Assembly (NCBI GenBank): GCA_022360595.1 | Contig: JAKSCN010000672.1 | Coordinates: 1-35,278, forward strand | DNA: 35,278 nucleotides | Origin: Chromatiales bacterium | GTDB lineage: Bacteria > Pseudomonadota > Gammaproteobacteria > Chromatiales > Chromatiaceae | Reading direction: 5' to 3' | In this document: piece by piece, positions 1 to 7,114 of the stretch | Layout: every line of letters starts with the position of its first letter | Numbering within the stretch: position 1 is the stretch's first letter | Program-made: the position numbers and the translations under genes | The notes under the pieces: generated by a model | The model's database searches: none | What the model was told of the DNA's origin: nothing | The model's input: the letters and a program-made list of their open reading frames with translations, nothing else

Positions 1-1
1 G

Positions 2-211
2 GGCTTCATGTATCTTGAGGGGGAGTGTGTCGAGAAAAACCCCACCAAGGCCGTAGAGTGGTTTACCAAAGCGGCTGAACAGGGGATGGCCGGCTCTCAA
101 TGCACCCTTGCGATGCTCTATGAAGAGGGACGGGGCGTCGAAAAGGATATGGAAGAGGCGAAAAAGTGGTATGCCATGGCAGGCTTTGATGAGAAGAGCG
201 GCGCCGTCTGA
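2..211 (+). CDS. Sel1-repeat protein, C-terminal end (5' part outside window)
   Basis: The reading frame is already open at the window edge (Gly-Phe before the first Met), so this is the 3' end of a longer gene. It holds about one and a half Sel1-like (TPR-related) repeats. The pattern Met-Tyr-x-x-Gly-x-x-Val, Lys-Ala-x-x-Trp-Phe, Lys-Ala-Ala-Glu-Gln-Gly is followed by Leu-Tyr-x-x-Gly-x-Gly-Val and Glu-Ala-x-Lys-Trp-Tyr. Sel1 repeats are helical protein-protein interaction scaffolds and are often secreted or periplasmic in proteobacteria. Any signal peptide would lie upstream, so location and partner cannot be judged. The fragment ends in TGA at 209-211, 37 bp before the next gene. Confidence 0.85.
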   Translation, partial: GFMYLEGECVEKNPTKAVEWFTKAAEQGMAGSQCTLAMLYEEGRGVEKDMEEAKKWYAMAGFDEKSGAV

Positions 212-248
212 AGGTTACGTGTTGGCTGTTACTGTGTAGTGGCTCCCT

Positions 249-1271
249 ATGCTGGATCGTGATAACCAGTTTCCTGACCGGCAGACGGTGATTCGTGGTA
301 AGCGACTGGATGGGGGTGTCACTAAACAGCCGCAGGAGAGCCGTTCTCGTTCCGGCAAAAAGCCGTCAACGCAATCCCCCCAGAAACCGCCATCACCCTC
401 TGTAGGGAAACGTATTCCCGCCGCGTTTCTCCTTTTAGGTTTTGTGTTCGCTTTGATCACCTTGTCCGGATCCTATTTGGATGAGGCTGCCCAACTGTTG
501 GATCGGTTGTGGAGTGATCAACAGCCAGGCCGGAAACCCGTGCAGCAACCGGCCCCATCCGCGTCGCGCACCCACGCCCAAGTAGCCGATTCGAATAGGC
601 AGTCGGAGGAGACTACCCGGAAGCAGGTGGCTGAACCCATTGCCGAAGGTGACCTCACACTTTCGATTGGCAAGGTGTTTCGCCCTGTCGGTTTTGTTGT
701 AGCGGCGCGTTACAAAGACATTCCTCTGTTCGATCAGCCTGATCGTCTGTTTAAACGCCTGCCTGAGCTTTCGGGCGCCGGGGAAAAATATGGTGTGATT
801 GAGCTGCAAGGCGGTCAACAGTATCGTTTTGTGCTGGATATGGCGCCAAAAGGGTATCGCCTCTATTTGGATCGAAACCGCAATGGTAATCTGCGTGATG
901 ATGGCCCTGCGGTGGTCAATGCGGGGAAGGGGCTGTTTGCCAATAAGCTGGTCTTCTCACTGGCCAAGGTGACCGGTATTCCTAAATTGCAGGGAGACTA
1001 TACGCTGTGGCTGTTTGCCAATAATCAGAGTTGGCAAAACAGTAGCCTGCGGGCCTACTCCAGAACACAACTGTCAGGACAGTTACGCCTGAATGGCAAG
1101 GTGTACCGCGCCTATCTGACCGATAGCCCTTCCATGGATGCCAACTACGGTAATGATGGTCTCGGTATTGATCTGAATGAGAATGGTAAGATTGAAACGG
1201 TGGAGTATCTGCCCCCAGGGGGGCAGATCAAGGTGGCAGGTGTTACCTATCGGGTGAAGTTCACCCGATAA
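249..1271 (+). CDS. Membrane-anchored protein of unknown function with two EF-hand-like loops
   Basis: I do not recognise this 340-residue protein. The N-terminal 55 residues are basic and polar. One hydrophobic segment follows (about residues 57-77), then a Pro/Gln/Ser-rich linker to about residue 130, then a globular C-terminal domain. This is the layout of a bitopic protein with a cytoplasmic N-tail and a periplasmic domain. The C-domain contains two short DxNxNGx(L/I) loops, one near residue 210 (DRNRNGNLRDDG) and one near residue 315 (DLNENGKIE). These resemble calcium-binding EF-hand or dockerin loops. The start codon has no good ribosome binding site, so the true start may differ. It runs convergently into the DAHP synthase gene with only 27 bp between stops. 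The 3' end carries two strong palindromes, and the second spans the stop codon. Confidence 0.7.
   Translation: MLDRDNQFPDRQTVIRGKRLDGGVTKQPQESRSRSGKKPSTQSPQKPPSPSVGKRIPAAFLLLGFVFALITLSGSYLDEAAQLLDRLWSDQQPGRKPVQQPAPSASRTHAQVADSNRQSEETTRKQVAEPIAEGDLTLSIGKVFRPVGFVVAARYKDIPLFDQPDRLFKRLPELSGAGEKYGVIELQGGQQYRFVLDMAPKGYRLYLDRNRNGNLRDDGPAVVNAGKGLFANKLVFSLAKVTGIPKLQGDYTLWLFANNQSWQNSSLRAYSRTQLSGQLRLNGKVYRAYLTDSPSMDANYGNDGLGIDLNENGKIETVEYLPPGGQIKVAGVTYRVKFTR
1207..1228. repeat. GC-rich inverted repeat inside the coding sequence
   Basis: The arms ATCTGCCCCC and GGGGGCAGAT are perfect 10-bp complements around a 2-base centre. They lie in the codons for Leu-Pro-Pro-Gly-Gly-Gln, about 40 bp before the stop codon of the 249-1271 gene. 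The effect on translation or mRNA stability is unknown. Confidence 0.6.
1248..1270. terminator. Palindrome spanning the stop codon, between convergent genes
   Basis: The arms TATCGGGTGAA and TTCACCCGATA are perfect 11-bp complements around a single G and include part of the TAA stop of the 249-1271 gene. The position between two convergent genes suits a bidirectional terminator. However, there is no U-tract on either side, so the termination role is inferred. Confidence 0.4.
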
Positions 1272-1298
1272 CTGATGTAGAACGCACTGCGCAGCTCT

Positions 1299-2360
1299 CT
1301 ATCGGTTGCGGCGTTTTTCGACGGCTTCGGCCAACTCATGCAGCAGTGGTTCACTGTCTTCCCAGGCGATGCAGGCGTCGGTGATGCTCTGGCCGTAGAC
1401 AAGCTCTTGGTTGGCCCGCCAGTCCTGCCGGCCGGCAACGAGGAAACTTTCGATCATCGCCCCCATAATGCGCTGGTCACCGCGTGCGATTTGTCCCGCC
1501 ACATCACGACCCACATCGATCTGCTTCTGGTGGCGCTTGCGGGAATTGGCGTGGCTGAAGTCGATCATCATGCGGGGTTTGAAACCGCTGTTTTCCATCT
1601 CTTCCGAAGCGATATTGATACTTTCGGTGTCGTAGTTGGGGCGGTTGCCACCGCGCAGAATGACATGGCAGTCGTCATTGCCGCTGGTGGAGAAGATCGC
1701 CGAGAAACCATCTTTGGTGACCGAGAGAAAGTGATGCGGTTGGGAGGCGGAGCGGATCGCATCGAGTGCAATTTTCAGTGTGCCGTTTGTGCCGTTCTTA
1801 AAACCGACTGGGCAGGAGAGTCCGGAGGAGAGTTCTCGGTGGCCCTGGCTTTCGGTGGTGCGTGCACCGATCGCTCCCCAACTGATTAGGTCGGCTATAT
1901 ATTGGGGGCTGATCAGGTCAAGAAACTCGGTCCCCGCCGGGATACCCATATTATTGACGTCGAGCAGCAGTTGTCTAGCCTGGCGCAACCCTTTGTTGAT
2001 GTGAAAGGTGCCGTCCAGGTCGGGGTCGTTGATCAGCCCTTTCCAGCCGACAGTGGTGCGCGGCTTTTCGAAATAGACACGCATGACAATCAGCAGATTC
2101 TCTTTCAGCGCCTGTTGGGCTTGTTGCAACTTTTCAGCGTAGTCACGCGCCGCGTTGGGATCATGTACCGAGCAGGGGCCGATCACTACCAGCAGGCGGT
2201 CATCCTCTTCGTGCAGGATTCGGTGGATTGCCTGCCGGGTCTCTGCCACAGTGGTGGCGGCCTGATCGGTAATGGGAAACTCTGAGATCAACTGGGCGGG
2301 GGAGACTAGCTCTTTAATCGCACGGATTCTCAGGTCGTCGGTTTCTGGACGTGTGGTCAT
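1299..2360 (-). CDS. aroG: 3-deoxy-7-phosphoheptulonate synthase (DAHP synthase, class I)
   Basis: This enzyme condenses phosphoenolpyruvate with erythrose 4-phosphate, the first step of the shikimate pathway to aromatic amino acids, and acts in the cytoplasm. The 353-residue length matches the AroF/AroG/AroH type. Visible family motifs are the N-terminal regulatory segment with DDLRI and ELVSPAQL, the GPCSVHD motif near residue 61, KPRTTVGWKGLINDP, and GARTTESQGHRELSSGLSCP followed by GFKNGT. The last two form the phosphate and metal site. The choice among the Phe-, Tyr- and Trp-sensitive isoenzymes is not certain from the sequence, and the symbol reflects overall likeness. The start is an ATG with a weak AGAG-type Shine-Dalgarno. 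It is transcribed convergently with the membrane-anchored protein and divergently from the GST gene. Confidence 0.93.
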   Translation of the reverse strand: MTTRPETDDLRIRAIKELVSPAQLISEFPITDQAATTVAETRQAIHRILHEEDDRLLVVIGPCSVHDPNAARDYAEKLQQAQQALKENLLIVMRVYFEKPRTTVGWKGLINDPDLDGTFHINKGLRQARQLLLDVNNMGIPAGTEFLDLISPQYIADLISWGAIGARTTESQGHRELSSGLSCPVGFKNGTNGTLKIALDAIRSASQPHHFLSVTKDGFSAIFSTSGNDDCHVILRGGNRPNYDTESINIASEEMENSGFKPRMMIDFSHANSRKRHQKQIDVGRDVAGQIARGDQRIMGAMIESFLVAGRQDWRANQELVYGQSITDACIAWEDSEPLLHELAEAVEKRRNR

Positions 2361-2510
2361 GGCTCTCTGTGTCTGTTGGGGAAAAGAGCCGATTGTATAG
2401 TGATTGTGCAGAGCCCAACAAGATAAACTGCGGCAACGGCTCTGAAAAGCGTGCTATAACATCAATTTGATCCACTCTGACCCTAGTGATATTTTTAGAA
2501 AGGTAAGCGC

Positions 2511-3185
2511 ATGGAAAACCTGACTCTGGTTATTGGTAACTGCAACTACTCCTCCTGGTCGTTGCGTCCCTGGCTGTTTTTGCAGCAGCATCAAATCCCT
2601 TTTCACGAGCAGCGGGTTACCTTATCTGAGTCAACGACCTTGGAGCAGCTATCCAGCTTCTTTTCCGGCGATAAGGTGCCGATACTGATCACTGGTGAGC
2701 AGCAGATTTGGGATTCACTGGCTATTTTGGAGTACCTGGCGGAATCTTTCCCTGAGTGTGCAGGCTGGCCGGCTGATGCCAAGGCGCGTGCCGTCGCCCG
2801 TTCAGTGAGTGCAGAGATGCACTCCAGCTTTTTCAATCTCCGTGGTGGTATGCCAATGAATTGCCGTAAGCGCTTTCCGGGTTTTCCACTCACGCCTGAG
2901 ATACAAGCGGATGTTGATCGTATTTGTGAGATTTGGCGCTACTGCCGGGAGCAGTTTGGACAAAATGGTCCTTGGCTGTTTGGTGATTTCTCAATTGCCG
3001 ATTGTATGTATGCACCGGTGGTTATCCGGTTCGTCGGCTACGATGTTGCGCTGGATCCGGTTTCCCAAGCCTATGCGGATCATCTCTATAACACTCCTTC
3101 GCTGCAGGCCTGGATCAACTGCGGTAAAGCCGAGATCGAGGTGATTGAGGAAGAGGAGGTCGATTGGAATAGCGAGCCTGTTTAG
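2511..3185 (+). CDS. Glutathione S-transferase family protein
   Basis: This is a 224-residue cytosolic GST-fold protein. The thioredoxin-like N-domain (about residues 4-82) has the active-site stretch NYSSWSLRPW, where a Ser or the Asn/Tyr could contact the glutathione thiol. It also has the conserved cis-Pro segment KVPIL and the Asp-Ser (WDSLAILEYL) that binds the glutathione gamma-glutamyl group. The all-helical C-domain carries the N-capping motif FSIADCMYAPV. The Ser-type motif near the N-terminus recalls zeta/maleylacetoacetate isomerase-like and YfcF-like enzymes, but the substrate cannot be assigned. The ATG is preceded by AAAGG at proper spacing. The gene is convergent with the cytochrome gene, and a perfect 12-bp hairpin lies between them. 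Confidence 0.88.
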   Translation: MENLTLVIGNCNYSSWSLRPWLFLQQHQIPFHEQRVTLSESTTLEQLSSFFSGDKVPILITGEQQIWDSLAILEYLAESFPECAGWPADAKARAVARSVSAEMHSSFFNLRGGMPMNCRKRFPGFPLTPEIQADVDRICEIWRYCREQFGQNGPWLFGDFSIADCMYAPVVIRFVGYDVALDPVSQAYADHLYNTPSLQAWINCGKAEIEVIEEEEVDWNSEPV

Positions 3186-3200
3186 TCCCGCCACTCCTTA

Positions 3201-3228
3201 GGCCCTGCCTCTGATGAGAGGCAGGGCC
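3201..3228. terminator. Hairpin between convergent GST and cytochrome genes
   Basis: GGCCCTGCCTCT and AGAGGCAGGGCC form a perfect 12-bp stem with a GATG tetraloop. It sits 16 bp after the GST stop and just beyond the end of the opposing cytochrome gene. There is no clear U-tract, so it may be a weak bidirectional terminator or an mRNA 3'-end protector. Confidence 0.55.
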
Positions 3229-3236
3229 AACGCTGC

Positions 3237-3551
3237 TCATTTATGGGTGAGCATCCAGCTAATAACCGTTTTGATATTTTCAAGTGATGCCGGGCTGGGT
3301 GGCATCGGTACTTCTCCCCATTTGCCTCCCTGGCTGCCGGATTTTACGGTGGCCGCCAGTTCATCAACGATACCCTCCTGGTCGGCATATTTTCCGGCGA
3401 TATCTTTAAAAGAGGGGCCAACCAGTTTAGTTGTGGCGTTATGGCAACCCAGACAGCCTGACTGCATCGCTATATTGTTGTCTGCATGAATAGCCTGAGA
3501 AGCTAGCAGTGATAGTGCGGCCGCCAATGGGAAAATGACACTCTTCTTCAT
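3237..3551 (-). CDS. Periplasmic cytochrome c-551-like protein (class I monoheme)
   Basis: This is a 104-residue secreted monoheme cytochrome. Residues 1-23 form a Sec signal peptide ending Ile-His-Ala, and the mature protein has the heme motif CLGCH. The invariant VGPSFKDIAGKYA segment is present, and the methionine ligand lies in VPMPPSPASL. This layout matches cytochrome c-551/c8, the small soluble donor that shuttles electrons to cytochrome cd1 nitrite reductase or to terminal oxidases. The start is set at the Met-Lys-Lys at 3551. A longer in-frame extension upstream has no signal-peptide character. An FNR-like site lies about 160 bp upstream. The gene is monocistronic, so its redox partner is not shown by context. 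Confidence 0.9.
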   Translation of the reverse strand: MKKSVIFPLAAALSLLASQAIHADNNIAMQSGCLGCHNATTKLVGPSFKDIAGKYADQEGIVDELAATVKSGSQGGKWGEVPMPPSPASLENIKTVISWMLTHK

Positions 3552-3710
3552 TATCTTAATCCGTCGTGTGTTGATTGATTGGAGGAGGTGTAGAGCGGTG
3601 TTTGCAGTGGGATGCTGCCTATTACTGCTCCCCATATTTCAAAAAACTTACTCTATGTAGCGACCGGAAAATTAATTTATTGATTCTTTGGAGGAGAATT
3701 TTCCCTTTCC

Positions 3711-3724
3711 TTGATTTATCTCAA
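3711..3724. promoter_or_regulatory. FNR/Anr-like binding site
   Basis: TTGATTTATCTCAA matches the FNR/Anr consensus TTGAT-N4-ATCAA at 9 of 10 defined positions. It could serve the cytochrome c-551 gene (about 160 bp upstream of its ATG) or the chemoreceptor. Cytochrome c-551 genes are classic Anr/FNR targets in pseudomonads, which favours the cytochrome. The target assignment is inferred. Confidence 0.5.
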
Positions 3725-3902
3725 CCGTGCGAAAAATAAGGTTTTTTCGTATAAGGCAAAATCTTTAATCAAGAAAATCGATGGGGGATTAAAAACTTAT
3801 TGGATTAATTTCGCTAAAGAAAACGATTAAGCCAGCCGTAAGATCAACTCAAGAACGAGAAAAAAACTCATCTTAAACGAATAAGGTGAAGTGTGGTTTT
3901 TT

Positions 3903-3910
3903 GCCGATAT
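3903..3910 (+). promoter_or_regulatory. Possible sigma-28 (FliA) -10 element for the chemoreceptor
   Basis: GCCGATAT matches the flagellar sigma-28 -10 consensus GCCGATAA at seven of eight positions and lies about 50 bp upstream of the chemoreceptor ATG. Chemoreceptor genes often use this sigma factor. The -35 half (TAAG, 17 bp upstream) is poor in both sequence and spacing, so this is tentative. Confidence 0.3.
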
Positions 3911-3959
3911 GCCCCAGGAGTTGGGCATAGAAAGCATATTTTTCGGAGACAGCATTGTT

Positions 3960-6287
3960 ATGCGGATTAAAGCCAAAATTACTTTGGGTGCAGCAGTACT
4001 CAGCATTATTCCAGTGCTCATTGCCAGTCTCGCCATTGGTTGGTTAGCAATAGACAGCAGTCATGTGGCGCTTGAGGAGACAGCGAGAGACCGACTCACA
4101 GCGTTACGCGATACCAAGAAAGAGCAGATTGCAGATTACTTTCAAACTATCGAAGACCAGATATTAAATTTGTCCGTTTCCAATGAGGTGGTCGAAGCGA
4201 CAGAAGGATTTATCGAATCCCTTTCCACGCTACGTGGAGATTATACGAATGCTGATGTTACAAAATTACGGGAAGAGCTGGCCAGTTACTACCGCAGTGA
4301 CTTTGCCAATACATTCAAGACACGTAACTCAGGAGATAGTGTCGAGGTTGATACGCTGTTGAGAGGACTCGATGCAGACGCCGTGGTTCTGCAGCACCAG
4401 TTTATCAAAGCGAATAATTACCCCTTGGGTGAGAAAGATAAATTAATCGATCCCCAAAACGGCACTAAATATGGCGAAATGCATCGCCATTTCCATCCAT
4501 ACTTTAGAGATTTTCAGCAGCGCTTTGGTTATTACGACATTTTCATTGCCGATGCTGAAAGTGGCCGGATTATCTACTCTGTCTTCAAGGAACTTGATTT
4601 CGCGACCTCTCTGAAAACCGGGGCTTATGCAAACTCAGGTATTGGTAAAGTGTTTCAGGAGGCCAGCCGGGCTAGCACCTCTGAGGCTGTTGCGATGTCT
4701 GACTTTGCACCTTATCTACCCTCTTACCAGGACAACGCCTCTTTTATCGCCACCCCCATCTATCGCGGCAATAAAAAGATAGCGGTCTTGATATTTCAGA
4801 TGCCCATTGATCGTATCAATGCGGTGATGACCATGAATGGCCACTGGAAAGATGTAGGCCTCGGTGACTCAGGTGAAACCTATCTGGTCGGGCCAGATAA
4901 GCTGATGCGCAGTGTTAGCCGTTTTCTGCTGGAAGACAAAGAGGGTTACTTCAATGCACTGGCCGCTGCTAATACGGAGCAGCGCACTATTGATTTAATC
5001 AGGGTGAAAGATACCTCCATTGGGTTACAGGCAATTGATACCGAAGGTACCCGTTCGGCCCTCTCCGGGACTAGCGGTTTCTCGATTTTTCCCGACTATC
5101 GTGGTGTTGAGGTGCTCTCCTCCTATGCGCCCATTGAATTGGGCGGAAAGAACTGGGCGATCATGGCTGAGATAGATAAGGCTGAAGCGTTCAGTGCGGC
5201 AGATAGCCTGGCTTCCCAACTGATGATGATGGCAGCAGGTGTGAGCGTTGTACTCATCGTACTGGCAGTCTCTGGTGGATTCTGGTTTGCCAATTCACTA
5301 TCCAGTCCGATTCAGTACTTGGCGGAGACTATCACCGAAGTTGAAAATAGCTCAGACCTGACTCACCAGGTTGATATGAAACGCAATGATGAGCTGGGGA
5401 TGGCAGCTAATGCCTTCAACAGCATGGTGGCGAAATTCCGTGACAGCCTGAACCGGGTATCGGATATGACCCACCAATTGGCGGCAACAGCGGAAGAGAC
5501 ATCGGTTATTACCGAACAGACCAACGAGGCCGTGCAGCAGCAGTTGAATGAGACTACCCATGTGGCAACCGCCATGACAGAGATGGGGTCAACGGTGCAA
5601 GAGGTGGCTGCCAGCGCCAACAATACTGCTCATGCCGTATCCAAGGCTAATGATCAAGCTGCGGAAGGTCAGCGCACCATGCAGGATACCATAGCCCAGA
5701 TACAGCGATTGGCTAGTGAAGTGGAGAGTGCGGCTGAAGTGATTCGCCAACTGGAGAAACACAGTGAAGAGATCGGCTCGGTACTCGATGTGATCAGCAA
5801 CATCGCTGAACAGACCAATCTGTTGGCGCTCAATGCAGCGATTGAAGCGGCGCGCGCGGGTGAGCAAGGGCGAGGTTTTGCGGTGGTCGCTGACGAGGTG
5901 CGTAACCTGGCCAGTAAAACCCAGGTCTCCACCGAAGAGATCAACCAGATGATTCAGAAATTGCAGAATGGTTCAGGTCAAGCGGTGAGCGCCATGAATC
6001 AGAGCCAGACTGTGGCGGGCAGTGCCGCTGAACAGGCGGTCAAAACCGGGGAGGCGCTAAGCGTCATTGCCGAGGCGGTGACCCATATCAACGATATGAG
6101 TACCCAGATCGCCAGTGCGGCTGAAGAGCAGAGCGCGGTAGTCGCTGAGATCAATCAGAATATTGTTCAGATCAGTGACTCAACTGAGCAGACTGCTACC
6201 GGGGCCAATCAAACCGCTGAGGCTAGCGGAGACTTGGCGCGGCTCGCTTCAGATCTGCAAGGTCTGGTTGGTCAGTTCAAGGTGTAA
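3960..6287 (+). CDS. Methyl-accepting chemotaxis protein with large periplasmic Cache-type sensor
   Basis: This is a 775-residue transmembrane chemoreceptor that signals to CheA/CheW. The start at 3960 (MRIKAKITLG) follows CGGAGA at about 11-bp spacing. In order it has TM1 (about 7-29), a roughly 390-residue periplasmic sensor, TM2 (about 420-443), a HAMP linker, and a methyl-accepting domain. The sensor contains FGYYDIFIADAESGRIIYSV and the segment DSGETYLVGPD, typical of Cache folds. The signalling hairpin tip EQTNLLALNAAIEAARAGEQ, followed by GRGFAVVADEVRNLA, lies at about 617-650. There is no C-terminal CheR-binding pentapeptide. The ligand is unknown. No che gene is adjacent, so it is an orphan receptor. 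An FNR-like site upstream would suit a redox or energy taxis receptor, but that is inference. Confidence 0.92.
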   Translation: MRIKAKITLGAAVLSIIPVLIASLAIGWLAIDSSHVALEETARDRLTALRDTKKEQIADYFQTIEDQILNLSVSNEVVEATEGFIESLSTLRGDYTNADVTKLREELASYYRSDFANTFKTRNSGDSVEVDTLLRGLDADAVVLQHQFIKANNYPLGEKDKLIDPQNGTKYGEMHRHFHPYFRDFQQRFGYYDIFIADAESGRIIYSVFKELDFATSLKTGAYANSGIGKVFQEASRASTSEAVAMSDFAPYLPSYQDNASFIATPIYRGNKKIAVLIFQMPIDRINAVMTMNGHWKDVGLGDSGETYLVGPDKLMRSVSRFLLEDKEGYFNALAAANTEQRTIDLIRVKDTSIGLQAIDTEGTRSALSGTSGFSIFPDYRGVEVLSSYAPIELGGKNWAIMAEIDKAEAFSAADSLASQLMMMAAGVSVVLIVLAVSGGFWFANSLSSPIQYLAETITEVENSSDLTHQVDMKRNDELGMAANAFNSMVAKFRDSLNRVSDMTHQLAATAEETSVITEQTNEAVQQQLNETTHVATAMTEMGSTVQEVAASANNTAHAVSKANDQAAEGQRTMQDTIAQIQRLASEVESAAEVIRQLEKHSEEIGSVLDVISNIAEQTNLLALNAAIEAARAGEQGRGFAVVADEVRNLASKTQVSTEEINQMIQKLQNGSGQAVSAMNQSQTVAGSAAEQAVKTGEALSVIAEAVTHINDMSTQIASAAEEQSAVVAEINQNIVQISDSTEQTATGANQTAEASGDLARLASDLQGLVGQFKV

Positions 6288-6315
6288 GGTTTTCACTCTA
6301 AGTAGTAGCAATGGA

Positions 6316-6420
6316 GATGTAGCGCCAAGGATGGTTGCCCACTAGGTGGGCGATATGCTGTAACCCCTAAACTGGGGACTGGTGGAAGTTGTAGTGGCCA
6401 GGGATGGCTATCAATATGCT
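6316..6420. repeat. Degenerate direct repeat between chemoreceptor and cbbO remnant
   Basis: Two imperfect copies, about 6316-6360 and 6389-6420, share the pattern ATGTAGYG-GCCARGGATGG followed by AATATGCT or GATATGCT. The first copy contains a GCCCAC-TAG-GTGGGC hairpin (6337-6351). No gene is seen here. The function is unknown and the similarity was judged by eye. Confidence 0.35.
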
Positions 6421-6835
6421 ATTTGGTCAAGGAGAGAAAAAGCTGCGGCAGCTTTTCGGGTAGGCGCTGGATATTGTCAATAACCGCATACTGGTTGCCG
6501 AAGATATCCGTCACATACTCATCTGCATGAGGGTCGAGGTTGACGCAATAGGTGTAGATGCCCTGCTGATCCAACTCTTGTACCGCCTTTCGGGTATCCT
6601 CTATCAGCATTCGCTCATCAGTGATATCGATATTGGATGGCTCACCGTCAGTGAGTATCAGCATCAGTTTTTTGTCGGCCTTACGCGCTTCCAGATAGTG
6701 GGCGGCGTGGCGCATTGCAGCGCCCATGCGAGTAGAGTAGCCGGCCTCCATGGCTGCCAGACGGCCTTTGATCCAATCATTCCAATGTTCTGTGTACCCT
6801 TTAATTATGAAATCGTTTGCTTGTGGGGGACACAC
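6419..6835 (-). pseudogene. cbbO: cbbO remnant: C-terminal VWA domain of RuBisCO activase component CbbO
   Basis: The about 138-residue frame matches only the last part of CbbO, the von Willebrand factor A subunit that works with the AAA+ protein CbbQ to remove inhibitors from RuBisCO. Recognisable pieces are WIKGRLAAMEAGYSTRMGAA, LMLILTDGEPSNID (part of the metal-site region), IEDTRKAVQELDQQGI, and the end FGNQYAVIDN...LPEKLPQLFLSLTK. CbbO is normally several hundred residues long. Here homology starts abruptly near IIKGYTEHW, an in-frame stop lies just upstream, and the first usable start is a GTG with no clear ribosome binding site. CbbQ, usually between cbbM and cbbO, is absent. The cbbM terminator separates this fragment from RuBisCO transcription. 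I take it as the product of a deletion and probably non-functional. Expression as a free VWA domain is possible but unlikely. Confidence 0.75.
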
Positions 6836-6836
6836 T

Positions 6837-7004
6837 TTATCCAGTCAAAGCGCCGTGACAGACCTTAAATTTTTTCCCTGAGCCGCAGGAGCAGGGGGCG
6901 TTTCTCCCGACAGCCGTAAAGTCCAATTCTTGTCGTGTATTTTGCGCATCGTCTGAGTAATGCCGAGGATGAAAATGGGTTGTTCCATATCTATTTAGGG
7001 TCTG
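6837..7004 (-). pseudogene. SEC-C zinc-motif fragment (SecA-tail-like scar)
   Basis: A 55-codon open frame without an ATG encodes, near its end, VGRNAPCSCGSGKKFKVCHG. This is a complete SEC-C zinc-binding motif (Cys-x-Cys-x8-Cys-His) of the kind found at the C-terminus of SecA and in several SEC-C proteins. The frame opens at a TAA that belongs to the dispersed repeat at 6995-7010, and it ends (TAA 6837-6839) overlapping the opening of the cbbO remnant. The parent protein cannot be decided. The sequence before the motif is short and variable, as in SecA tails. It lies where cbbQ and the rest of cbbO would be expected, so it looks like a rearrangement scar. Confidence 0.55.
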
Positions 7005-7010
7005 TTAACA
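6995..7010 (+). repeat. Dispersed repeat copy a
   Basis: TTAGGGTCTGTTAACA, followed by CTAG, is a one-mismatch copy of the repeat also found near 11687, 27755, 28275 and 34716. It lies between the cbbM terminator and the SEC-C/cbbO scar. Confidence 0.7.
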
Positions 7011-7062
7011 CTAGTTTGACCATCACAGTCAGGACCATTTTAATGGTGATTTACGTACGGCA

Positions 7063-7086
7063 TAAAAAGCCCTGCCGAAGCAGGGC
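7063..7086 (-). terminator. Rho-independent terminator of cbbM
   Basis: Read on the minus strand, GCCCTGC-TTCG-GCAGGGC forms a perfect 7-bp stem closed by a stable UUCG tetraloop, followed by TTTTTAT. It lies 28 bp after the cbbM stop. It should end transcription before the cbbO remnant, which makes cbbM monocistronic. Confidence 0.9.
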
Positions 7087-7114
7087 CTTCAGGGGTTCTA
7101 AATGAGAGGGCCGC

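Larger units (their letters stand above)
3552..3959. promoter_or_regulatory. AT-rich divergent regulatory region, cytochrome c-551 / chemoreceptor
   Basis: About 400 bp without a convincing gene. It holds an FNR-like dyad (3711-3724), a GCCGATAT element near the chemoreceptor (3903-3910) and long A/T-rich tracts at 3660-3880. The open frame that extends the chemoreceptor 23 codons upstream to 3891 lacks a ribosome binding site and a membrane-signal start, so it was not taken as coding. Confidence 0.55.

Noticed and set aside
1338..2285. Plus-strand open frames of up to 183 residues opposite the DAHP synthase gene
   Set aside because: They are antisense shadows of a strongly conserved gene and show no recognisable family.
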